Shown: positions 42,381 to 50,252 of the stretch, in pieces
Numbering within the stretch: position 1 is the first letter of the stretch
How the letters are laid out: each line of letters starts with the position of its first letter
DNA from: Bacteroidaceae bacterium
Lineage (GTDB): Bacteria > Bacteroidota > Bacteroidia > Bacteroidales > Bacteroidaceae
Reading direction: 5' to 3'
Assembly: GCA_016280855.1 (NCBI GenBank)
Contig: JAEEHP010000020.1
Location: forward strand, 1-63,105
DNA length: 63,105 bases
Translations under genes and position numbers: made by a program
Notes under the pieces: generated by a model
The model's input: the letters and a program-made list of their open reading frames with translations, nothing else
What the model was told of the DNA's origin: nothing
The model's database searches: none

Positions 42381-43724
42381 ATGATTAAGCGTTTACTTCA
42401 TTTCCTTGATGCTTCACCCGTGAACTTTCTCGCGGTGAAGAACGTGAGTGACGAACTCGACCAGGCCGGTTTCCGGCGCATAGACCCTCGTCAGCCCTTG
42501 GGTGCCGTCCATGCCGGTGATAAGTTCTACGTCACGAAGAACGACTCTTCCATTTATGCTTTCGAGATCGGCTCGCGACCGTTGTCAGAAGCCGGTTTCC
42601 ACATCATCTGTGCCCACTGCGACTCCCCCACTTTCCGCATCAAGCCCAATGCTGAGATGACATGCGAAGGTGGCATCGTGAAGCTGAACACCGAAGTCTA
42701 TGGCGGTCCCATCATGTCCACGTGGTTCGACCGTCCGCTGACCATCGCCGGTCGTGTCATCGTCCGCGGTCAGGATGCCATGAATCCCGAAACGCGTCTC
42801 CTTCACGTTCGCCGTCCGCTGCTGCAGATCAGCAACCTGGCCATTCATTTCAACCGTCAGGTGAACGACGGCGTGAAGCTCAGCAAGCAGAAGGACACGT
42901 TGCCGCTGCTCGGCATCATCAACGATGAGCTGGAGCGTGGCAACCTGCTCATGAACGTCATCCTCGAAGAGCTGGGCAAGGAACGTGCGATCAGCCGCGA
43001 CGACATCCTCGACTTCGACCTCTACCTGGCCGATGCCACCCCCGCCTGCACCTTCGGCGTCCACGACGAGTTCATCTCCTCCGGTCGTCTCGACGACCTG
43101 TCGATGTGCTATGCCGGTGTGGAAGCGCTGCTGGGAAAGTTGAAAGTTCTTGAAGGATCAAGCGTCCCTGTGGGCCAAGCGGAAAGCCCTTCCACGACGA
43201 AGGTGCTGGCCATCTTCGATAACGAAGAGACGGGTTCGCAGACGAAGCAAGGTGCCGGCAGTCCGTTCCTCGCCACCATGCTGAAGCGCATCGCCATGGC
43301 CCAGTCCGGCACGGAAGAAGCTTTCCACCAGGCCGTCGAACGCGCCTTCATGGTGTCGGCCGACAATGCCCATGCCTGGCATCCCAACTACAGCGAGAAG
43401 TACGACCCGACCAACCATCCCGTACTGGGCGGCGGTCCCGTGATCAAGTTCAACGCTGCACAGAAATACGCCAGCGATGCGGCCTCAGCCGCCGTCTTCG
43501 CCGAGATCTGTCGCGAGGCCGGTGTGCCGTGCCAACGCTTCGTCAACCATAGCGACGTGGCCGGCGGCAGCACCCTCGGCAATATCCTTGCCTCATCGCT
43601 GCCGTTGCGGGGCGTGGACATGGGCAATCCCATCCTCGCCATGCACAGCTGTCGCGAGACGGGAGCGGTGGCCGACCACCTCTTCACGGTCAAAGCCTTC
43701 ACGCAATTCTACAACGAAGCGTAA
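42381..43724 (+). CDS. Aspartyl aminopeptidase, family M18
   Basis: A 447-residue dizinc aminopeptidase. Metal and catalytic residues appear in AHCDSPTFRIKP (His), SGRLDDLSM (Asp), IFDNEETGS (Glu-Glu), MVSADNAHAWHPNY and NHSDVAGGSTLG (His). A linker insert at about 253-268 (KVLEGSSVPVGQAES) between the Asp and Glu-Glu motifs is read from a repeat beginning AAAGTTGAAAGTTCTTGAAG (43136-43190). Dodecameric cytosolic enzymes of this family remove N-terminal acidic residues. Confidence 0.92.
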   Translation: MIKRLLHFLDASPVNFLAVKNVSDELDQAGFRRIDPRQPLGAVHAGDKFYVTKNDSSIYAFEIGSRPLSEAGFHIICAHCDSPTFRIKPNAEMTCEGGIVKLNTEVYGGPIMSTWFDRPLTIAGRVIVRGQDAMNPETRLLHVRRPLLQISNLAIHFNRQVNDGVKLSKQKDTLPLLGIINDELERGNLLMNVILEELGKERAISRDDILDFDLYLADATPACTFGVHDEFISSGRLDDLSMCYAGVEALLGKLKVLEGSSVPVGQAESPSTTKVLAIFDNEETGSQTKQGAGSPFLATMLKRIAMAQSGTEEAFHQAVERAFMVSADNAHAWHPNYSEKYDPTNHPVLGGGPVIKFNAAQKYASDAASAAVFAEICREAGVPCQRFVNHSDVAGGSTLGNILASSLPLRGVDMGNPILAMHSCRETGAVADHLFTVKAFTQFYNEA

Positions 43725-43929
43725 AAAAAGGCAACAATATAGCACTTGGCATTTTTCTTCTTTTTAGACAACGAATTATACGAATTAATCGAATTTACGC
43801 TGCATCGTGACTATGCAAAAACAGGGCTATAGGACAAGAAATAATTCGTTTAATTCGTATAATTCGTTGTTTTATAAAACACCTTCTGTGCCAAGTTCTA
43901 TGTTATACCCTAAAAAAAGGACATAAAAA
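43725..43929. repeat. Spacer holding the 163-bp palindromic repeat, copy B
   Basis: Bases 43731-43892 are the reverse complement of 38991-39153 with scattered differences. The two copies face each other around the GTPase, rmuC and M18 genes (4.6 kb). The rest of the spacer is A/T-rich. Confidence 0.85.
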
Positions 43930-43960
43930 GTTGCAGGTTCGGAATTATTGCGTACCTTTG
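43930..43960 (+). promoter_or_regulatory. Promoter of the structured leader and RING/TerD gene
   Basis: GTTG at 43930-43933 and TACCTTTG at 43953-43960, spaced by 19 bases. Transcription should begin near 43967. Confidence 0.72.
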
Positions 43961-43966
43961 CAACGA

Positions 43967-44062
43967 AAAACCTAAATAAAGACGGACAAGCGGGTCTTAC
44001 TTCCAGTCTGATGTTCCCTTAAGGAACTTTATAGATCCGCCATTTCCGTCTTTCTTTTTTGC
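43967..44062 (+). ncRNA. Structured leader or small RNA ending in a T tract
   Basis: Three nested helices can be drawn: AAAGACGGA (43978-43986) with TCCGTCTTT (44045-44053); GCGGGTCT (43990-43997) with AGATCCGC (44033-44040), one G-U pair; and GTTCC (44013-44017) with GGAAC (44023-44027), loop CTTAA. The outer stem is followed directly by TCTTTTTT, so the structure could act as an attenuator or terminate a small RNA of about 95 nt just before the ATG at 44065. I do not recognise a known riboswitch class. Confidence 0.55.
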
Positions 44063-44064
44063 TT

Positions 44065-46332
44065 ATGAACAAGACAACGACCCTGACGCGTGTTGCGCTG
44101 CGTTATCAAGCGCTCTACCTCGACGTTCGCCGCGAAGCCATCCCCAAGGAGGCCGAAGCGACCCTTCCCGCTATGGCATTTGTCCTCCGTCTGCACGACA
44201 ACGGCTTCTGCCTCAGCGAGGAGCTGCTGCATGCGATCACCATCGTGGAGCCCAACCGCCTGGCCGACATCACAGATGTGGTCAATGACGTGTTGGGCGT
44301 AAACCTCAACTGGATGCCGCTGGTGAAAGGCTGGCAGGTGCCGACAGGCGAATCCATCGTCGATCACCTCGTCACACTCTTCGCCAACGTCCTGGACGGG
44401 CAGGTGAACATCTCCGGCACACGTCTGCCCTGCGGTCATCTGATTCCCGACGGCACCTTCCCGCTGGAGCGCTACAACGGTTGTCCCTTCTGCGGGAAGC
44501 CTTTCCGCACCGCCCACTATGTCTTTCATGGACAAGGAAGCAAGCTGAAAGAATTGCGGCTCATGACCGACGACGACTTTCGCCATGTGCTGCATACGCT
44601 GCTCACCTCTGCCACGCCCCTTGACGCCACCGGCCGTGAATCCCTCGGTCAGCTGCTCAGCGTTTACGGATTGCCTGATGACGTGGACATCACCATGAAG
44701 GAGACGGCAATGCTTGTCGTCAGACACCTGGTCGGCCAAGGCCAGGACGACGAAGCAGCCCGTTTCCTCCGCACGCCGACGGACATCCTGCGTTACCTCT
44801 GGTACGAGAAAACCGGATATGTTCAAATCCTGGAACCGCGCACCCTCATAGCCCATGCGAACAAGCTCAACCGCCACATGTGGGGACCTGCCGACCGGAG
44901 CGAGGAAGCGGAAGCCGTCATGCGACGCAACCTGAAGCTCAAATACGACCGCCCCACTTGCCGCCGCGTGGCACGATGGATGAACGCCCTGCCCATGACG
45001 GCCGACGAAGCCGCCGAGAACATGAACGCCAAACGAGGAATGTGGGTACGCATGATCCGTGCCCTGCGTCTCGCCGAATTTGCACGTCATCAGGGCTTTG
45101 AGCCCTTGGCCAAGCTGATGGACGTCTTCTACCATAAAGATTATACGACGTGGCAAGGGCGTCTCGACCAACTGCGCAACCGCCATCAGGACACGGCGCT
45201 GCTCGCCATGCTCTGCGAACGACCGGGTTTGTTTGCCCGCAGCCTGTTTGCCACGATGCTGAGGGTGGGCAGGGAGGCAACCTTGCAAGCCTTCGCCACG
45301 GTGGCGGACCGTTTGCCAGCCCGTCTGTTGCTGTCGCTCTCGGGAGCTGCCGACAGCTATTTCGACCCCGAAGCTACGCGATTGGCCCGTCCCCTCACCG
45401 GCGGCATGTTTCCTCTGAAGCCTCATCCCCTGCTCAAGCTCTACAGCGAGGATGAGCGGCAGGCGATGGTGCGTGGCGTCGAGGACATCTTCCGCCAGTC
45501 GATGCATCGTCGTTTCACCGCCACGGGAACCGACCACAAGACCATGTACATCGATCCACGGCTCATGAACATCCCGGTCAGCGTCGGCGACCGCAGCACG
45601 ACCGTCCAGGACACCTCCTGCGCGTTAATGGGAACGCAATTTGCCGTAGCCGGCGATGCCATTCGTCTGTTCCTGCAATGGGGCAAGGGTCTGCATGCCC
45701 AGCCCCTCGACATGGATCTCAGCTGCCGCATCGCCTACGGCGACGGCCATGTTGAAGAATGCGCCTACTACAACCTGACCTGCACGGGAGCCAAGCATTC
45801 CGGCGACATCCGTTCCATTCCCGAGATGGTCGGCACGGCGGAATATGTGGAACTCTCGCTTCCCGAATTGGAAGCAGCAGGTGCCCGATATGCCACCTTC
45901 ACCTGTAATGCCTACAGCACAGGCGCCTTGTCGCCCAACCTCGTCGTGGGTTGGATGGATTCGGCCTACCCGATGACCATCTCCGAGGAGGACGGCGTGG
46001 CCTACGACCCTTCGTGTGTCTCCCATGCCGTACGCATCAGCGAGGGCAATCTGTCCAAGGGACTTGTCTTCGGCGTCCTCGATGTCAAGGCACGTGTCGT
46101 CACCTGGCTCGAGATGCCTTTCATGTCGCAGACGCTGCGCAACCTCAACAGCGCGGTTGTCGAAGCCCTGCTACGCCGTCTTCGCGAAAAGATGACGGTG
46201 GGCGAACTGCTGAAGATGAAAGCCGAAGCCCAGAAAATGACACTCGTCGACGATGAGCGCCATGCCGACGAGTGCTATACCTATGAATGGGCGTTGAATC
46301 CTGCCGAAGTCAGTCTGCTTTTGAATAGTTGA
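44065..46332 (+). CDS. RING-like zinc and TerD-like domain protein (MXAN_6230/SCO0854-like)
   Basis: A 755-residue protein. A half-RING-like zinc site, LPCGHLIPDGT and GCPFCGKPF, lies at about 122-148. The middle is helical with many Arg and Asp residues. The C-terminal part (about 515-690) reads like a TerD-type beta sandwich (AIRLFLQWGKG, DLDMDLSCRI-like strand, GAKHSGDIRS, YVELSLPEL). The combination matches my memory of the MXAN_6230/SCO0854 RING-domain family, which is associated with tellurite-resistance-type stress modules. Here it stands alone, behind a structured leader. It overlaps the GH43 gene's 3' end by 23 bases, converging. Confidence 0.7.
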   Translation: MNKTTTLTRVALRYQALYLDVRREAIPKEAEATLPAMAFVLRLHDNGFCLSEELLHAITIVEPNRLADITDVVNDVLGVNLNWMPLVKGWQVPTGESIVDHLVTLFANVLDGQVNISGTRLPCGHLIPDGTFPLERYNGCPFCGKPFRTAHYVFHGQGSKLKELRLMTDDDFRHVLHTLLTSATPLDATGRESLGQLLSVYGLPDDVDITMKETAMLVVRHLVGQGQDDEAARFLRTPTDILRYLWYEKTGYVQILEPRTLIAHANKLNRHMWGPADRSEEAEAVMRRNLKLKYDRPTCRRVARWMNALPMTADEAAENMNAKRGMWVRMIRALRLAEFARHQGFEPLAKLMDVFYHKDYTTWQGRLDQLRNRHQDTALLAMLCERPGLFARSLFATMLRVGREATLQAFATVADRLPARLLLSLSGAADSYFDPEATRLARPLTGGMFPLKPHPLLKLYSEDERQAMVRGVEDIFRQSMHRRFTATGTDHKTMYIDPRLMNIPVSVGDRSTTVQDTSCALMGTQFAVAGDAIRLFLQWGKGLHAQPLDMDLSCRIAYGDGHVEECAYYNLTCTGAKHSGDIRSIPEMVGTAEYVELSLPELEAAGARYATFTCNAYSTGALSPNLVVGWMDSAYPMTISEEDGVAYDPSCVSHAVRISEGNLSKGLVFGVLDVKARVVTWLEMPFMSQTLRNLNSAVVEALLRRLREKMTVGELLKMKAEAQKMTLVDDERHADECYTYEWALNPAEVSLLLNS

Positions 46333-47914
46333 AGCAATCCACGTCAACGTAGCCGCCGGCTCGCTTCGTGGCATAGCAGAAGATGCCGAACTTAGTGCCC
46401 ATGAAGAAACGCTGCCAGTCGAAGGACATGCGGTAGTTCTTCGTGCCAATCGGCGTCCACTGCCGGCCGTCGAGGCTATAGAAGAAATTCGCCACATCGT
46501 GCTGCCCGGGACGGAAGTCGCCGTCGAGACGGAGATGGATGAGCGTTGACTTAGGACGCATGGAAGAGAGGTCAACGGTCTCGATGACCTGTTCCTCCAC
46601 ATTTTCCACCGCTTTCGTGCGATTGTTGAGCTTCACCTTCTGCTCGCTCATGACGAGGGTGAGGCTCTTGCCGTTCTTCTTGACGGTGAGCACGCCGGAG
46701 TCGCTGTTGAAGGCAGCCAGACCGGCACAGTCGCCATCCTTCATGTGAGAGACATCGAGGGCAACGGATCCGCTGCACTGCGGTCCCTCCATGCGCTGCG
46801 TCAACGTGTTAGGTGCCAGATAGAGGTTCTCGACGATGCGGTTGGTCTTCAGGCGCAACCATCCCGGACGTTCGGTCAGCGACCATGCGGCATCGATGGG
46901 ATTATGGTTCCACTGCCAATGCAGCCCCAACTTCGACGAGGAGAACTCATCGGCACAGACGATGGAGGTCTTGGGCTGTCCGCTCTTGTAAGGGCGCATC
47001 GTGGCGGGCACTTTGCCGTCCTCGTCGCCCAGCATCGGCCAGCCGTCAATCCATCGTACGGGGCTCAGGGTGAGTACGCGTCCCACGCCGCCACGGTCCT
47101 GGAACATGATGCCATACCAGTCGCCCTCCTCGGTATCGACGATGGTGCCCTGTGCCAGGTAGGAGAATCCGCCGAAGTCGCTCTCCAGGATGACCGCCTT
47201 CTCCCATTTGCCATTGAGGTCCTTCGTGCGATAGCATACTTCGCGACGATGCCGGCCAGGAGCGTAAACGTGGGAGATGAGCAGGGCATAATAGGTGCCG
47301 TTGTGCTTGATGACACGAGTGCCTTCGAGCAGACCGCGCTCATCGGCCTCACGTTCGAAGTAATGGCGATAGCTGCCCTCGACGACGCTTTTCAGGTCGC
47401 GCGACAGCTGACACATCTCGCCTGTGCCGAAGAACACGTAGGGCGTGCCGTCGTCGTCGAAGAAGAGCGTGGCATCGTGGAAGTGGCGCAGACGAGAATG
47501 GATGGTCCATGGCCCTTCGGCCTTCGGCGCCGTACAGATATAGGTGTCGGCCATCGGGCCGCCCTCGTTGGGTGCGAACAAGGCGTAGAACTTACCGTCG
47601 TGGTACTTCAACGATGTCGCCCACTGTCCACGGCCATAGACCGTGCCTTCGAGGAGATCGTACTTGGGCGAATCGGTCAGACGGTCGAACACGTAGCCGA
47701 CGGTCTCCCAATTCTTAAGATCCTTGGAACGCATGACCGGCGCACCCGGCATGAGGTGCATCGTCGTGGAGATTAAATAAAAGGTATCCTCCACACGTAT
47801 GACATCGGGATCGGGCACGTCAGCCCACAGCATGGGGTTCTGAATCTTTTCGCCATCGGCAAAAGCCGTGAGATGAGCCGCTACAAAGAGAAGCGTGAAA
47901 ACCAGTTTCTTCAT
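46310..47914 (-). CDS. Glycoside hydrolase family 43, secreted
   Basis: A 534-residue enzyme with signal peptide MKKLVFTLLFVAAHLTAFA. The five-bladed propeller starts with NPMLWADVPDPDVIRVEDTFYL (catalytic base Asp in DPDV), and LLEGTRVIKHNGTYYALL carries the probable acid Glu. A C-terminal beta-sandwich (about 340-530) is typical of xylosidase/arabinofuranosidase GH43 members. The start is the ATG at 47914; the longer frame to 47992 crosses the promoter. It is divergent from the GH51 arabinofuranosidase, so arabinan or arabinoxylan is the likely substrate. Confidence 0.9.
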   Translation of the reverse strand: MKKLVFTLLFVAAHLTAFADGEKIQNPMLWADVPDPDVIRVEDTFYLISTTMHLMPGAPVMRSKDLKNWETVGYVFDRLTDSPKYDLLEGTVYGRGQWATSLKYHDGKFYALFAPNEGGPMADTYICTAPKAEGPWTIHSRLRHFHDATLFFDDDGTPYVFFGTGEMCQLSRDLKSVVEGSYRHYFEREADERGLLEGTRVIKHNGTYYALLISHVYAPGRHRREVCYRTKDLNGKWEKAVILESDFGGFSYLAQGTIVDTEEGDWYGIMFQDRGGVGRVLTLSPVRWIDGWPMLGDEDGKVPATMRPYKSGQPKTSIVCADEFSSSKLGLHWQWNHNPIDAAWSLTERPGWLRLKTNRIVENLYLAPNTLTQRMEGPQCSGSVALDVSHMKDGDCAGLAAFNSDSGVLTVKKNGKSLTLVMSEQKVKLNNRTKAVENVEEQVIETVDLSSMRPKSTLIHLRLDGDFRPGQHDVANFFYSLDGRQWTPIGTKNYRMSFDWQRFFMGTKFGIFCYATKRAGGYVDVDCFNYSKAD

Positions 47915-47953
47915 TTTGAGATTAACTTTTGCGATTAAACACTTATCTGTCGG

Positions 47954-47961
47954 CAAAGATA
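47954..47961 (-). promoter_or_regulatory. -7 element for the GH43 gene
   Basis: TATCTTTG on the minus strand, 40 bases before the ATG at 47914. A TTTG lies 16 bases upstream, shorter than the usual spacer. Confidence 0.5.
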
Positions 47962-48067
47962 AGCAAAATCTGCGTCTCAAACGTCCTTTCATGTCTCAGA
48001 TTGTTGCAATAACGTCACTTGGGATAAAAAAAAGGCCTGAGAAGCAGTTTTTTTGTAAAAAAACACC

Positions 48068-48075
48068 TACCTTTG
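48068..48075 (+). promoter_or_regulatory. -7 element for the GH51 gene
   Basis: TACCTTTG, 41 bases before the first ATG. The -33 element is not at the normal spacing; a T-rich run precedes it. Confidence 0.5.
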
Positions 48076-48115
48076 CGACAAAATGAATATCCGTTAATCC
48101 CTAAATTAGATTCTT

Positions 48116-50140
48116 ATGACGATGAAGAAACTCTGCCTCTTAGTCTGCCTTCTCGCAGCAAGCCTCTCGGGTCAAGCCGCCCGCAAGAACATTGTCCTCC
48201 CCTCTGGAGGCAAAGCCATCAGCGACGAACTCCTCGGCATCTTCTTCGAGGACATCAGTAGCAGTGCCGACGGCGGCCTCTATGCCGAGCTCCTCCAGAA
48301 CGGCTCGTTCGAGTACAACCCCACGGAGCGCGACGGTTGGGGACCCGGCACCGCTTGGCGTATGATCCGTCCCGGCCACTCACTCGGCCACGTTGAGATC
48401 CGCATGGACCGCCCACTCCACGTCAACAACCCCACTTACATGCGTTTGCACACCGAACGCGTCGGCCATTACTACGATTTCGACGGCTGGACAGGCTTCG
48501 GCCTCGAGAACAGCGGCTTCGACGGCATTAATGTCCGCGCCGGTGCCTGCTACGATTTCTCCGTTTTCCTGCGCAATGCCTCTGAGGGTTTGAAGCAGCT
48601 GCGCGTGGCCCTCGTCGTGCCTCAAGGCTGGGGCAAGTCGCCCAAGCTGCTGGCAGAAGCCAACCTCACGACCTACTCCGACGAATGGCAGAAATGCGAG
48701 ACGGTGCTCGTGCCGTCGGAGAGTGCCGCCAATGCCGTGCTTCAGATTCTCGTGCTCACGCCGGGCGATCTCGACATCGACTTCGCTTCGCTGATGCCTG
48801 AGGATACGTACAAAGGCCACGGTCTGCGCAAAGACCTCGCTCTGGCTCTGGCAGCCCTGCAACCTAAGTTCATGCGCTTCCCCGGCGGTTGCGTGGTCCA
48901 TGGCGGCGGCGACGGTTTCTGGAACACCTACCGCTGGAAGACAACCATCGGTCCCCGTCATGAGCGCCGTGCACTCAAGAACACATGGGGCTACCATCAG
49001 TCCATGGGTCTCGGCTACTACGAGTACTTCCAGTTCTGCGAGGACCTGAACATGCAACCGCTTCCCATCCTCCCCTGCGGCGTCAGCTGCCAGGGTACCA
49101 ACGGCGGATGGGGCATGAAAGGCCAGGCACAGGATGTCGTGCCGATGGACAAGATGGACGAATGGGTCGAGGACGCACTGGACCTCATCGATTGGGCCAA
49201 CGGCGACCCCGCCACCAACAAATGGGCCAAGATGCGTGCCGACGCCGGCCACCCCGAACCCTTCAACCTCAAATACCTCGGATTGGGCAATGAGGAAAAA
49301 ATCACACCCGAGTTCGAAGAGCGCTTCACCTATATATATAATAAGGTACGCGAGGCACATCCCGAAATCATCATCGTAGGCACAGCCGGTCCCGGCTCGC
49401 ACGCCGGCAACCCCGACTACGACAACGGTTGGCGCATCGCCACCGAGCTGAACGTCCCCATCCTCGACGAGCACTACTACGAGCCGCGTGACTACTTCCT
49501 CACCAGCCGCCAGTACGACAACTATCCCCGCGACCGCAAGACGAAGGTCTATCTCGGCGAATACGCCGCTAAGGACAAGAAGCTCATCGACGCGCTGGCC
49601 GAAGGGCTCTATCTCATGCACGTCGAGCGCAACGGTGACGTGGTCTGCATGACCTCCTACGCTCCGCTCTTTGCCCGCAAGGGAGCCACCAACTGGAACC
49701 CCGACCTCATCTATTTCGACAACGAACGCCCGTACCTCACCTGCAGCTATTTCGTGCAACAGCTGTTTGGCCGCTCTGCCGGACAACACTACTACGGCGA
49801 CTGCGTGACCATCGAAGGCGCCACCGACAAACAGGCGCAGTCCGTCGTGGTGAACACGAAGACTGGACAACTGTTCGTGAAGATTGTCAACGCCAGCGCC
49901 GACATGAAGAATGCCACGATTGACCTCAGCCGCTTCAAGGGTCTCGGCAAGCAATGCGACGAGACCACCGTAGGCGCTTTCGACGACTCCGGCATCCTGC
50001 TGCCCGATGCGTCCAACATCGAGAACAACTACGAAGCACAGCCCGTGGCACCACGCCACCGTACGCGCACCGTCGGCAAACGCTTCACACATCTCATTCA
50101 GCCCTACACGATGACCATGTTTGAATTCTCCTTCAAATAA
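48116..50140 (+). CDS. Alpha-L-arabinofuranosidase, GH51, secreted
   Basis: A 674-residue secreted enzyme removing arabinofuranosyl side chains. The signal peptide follows MTMKKLCLLVCLLAASLSGQA; the ATG at 48122 is an equal start candidate. A carbohydrate-binding-like beta domain (about 85-230) precedes the barrel. The GH51 acid/base Glu is in KYLGLGNEEK and the nucleophile Glu in KVYLGEYAAKD. It is paired divergently with GH43, suggesting a shared polysaccharide target, but no SusC/SusD pair is present here. Confidence 0.93.
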   Translation: MTMKKLCLLVCLLAASLSGQAARKNIVLPSGGKAISDELLGIFFEDISSSADGGLYAELLQNGSFEYNPTERDGWGPGTAWRMIRPGHSLGHVEIRMDRPLHVNNPTYMRLHTERVGHYYDFDGWTGFGLENSGFDGINVRAGACYDFSVFLRNASEGLKQLRVALVVPQGWGKSPKLLAEANLTTYSDEWQKCETVLVPSESAANAVLQILVLTPGDLDIDFASLMPEDTYKGHGLRKDLALALAALQPKFMRFPGGCVVHGGGDGFWNTYRWKTTIGPRHERRALKNTWGYHQSMGLGYYEYFQFCEDLNMQPLPILPCGVSCQGTNGGWGMKGQAQDVVPMDKMDEWVEDALDLIDWANGDPATNKWAKMRADAGHPEPFNLKYLGLGNEEKITPEFEERFTYIYNKVREAHPEIIIVGTAGPGSHAGNPDYDNGWRIATELNVPILDEHYYEPRDYFLTSRQYDNYPRDRKTKVYLGEYAAKDKKLIDALAEGLYLMHVERNGDVVCMTSYAPLFARKGATNWNPDLIYFDNERPYLTCSYFVQQLFGRSAGQHYYGDCVTIEGATDKQAQSVVVNTKTGQLFVKIVNASADMKNATIDLSRFKGLGKQCDETTVGAFDDSGILLPDASNIENNYEAQPVAPRHRTRTVGKRFTHLIQPYTMTMFEFSFK

Positions 50141-50148
50141 AAAACACG

Positions 50149-50235
50149 TATAGGCGTATCGCCAATCACGCCTATAAGAAAATACCGACACGCCTATGTA
50201 AGATTGCTTTCTTGCATAGGCGTGTTATTTTATCA
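50149..50235. terminator. Double hairpin terminator between GH51 and the helicase
   Basis: Two hairpins have related arms. The first pairs TATAGGCGT (50149-50157) with ACGCCTATA (50168-50176). The second pairs ACACGCCTATG (50188-50198) with CATAGGCGTGT (50215-50225) and is followed by TATTTTATC. The arms can also pair crosswise, giving alternative folds. Likely a bidirectional terminator. Confidence 0.7.
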
Positions 50236-50252
50236 AAACAAAACGAGCGGAA

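Noticed and set aside
43967-44062. Structured leader considered as SRP RNA, 6S RNA or a known riboswitch
   Set aside because: The SRP domain IV GGAA/GCAG internal loops are absent, it is too short for 6S RNA, and no known aptamer consensus is visible.
44029-45537. 502-codon frame opposite the RING/TerD gene
   Set aside because: The plus-strand frame has a zinc motif, a promoter and a leader; the minus frame has none.
48380-50191. 603-codon frame opposite the GH51 gene
   Set aside because: Low-complexity Val/Gly/Ala composition and complete overlap with a GH51 enzyme with both catalytic Glu motifs.
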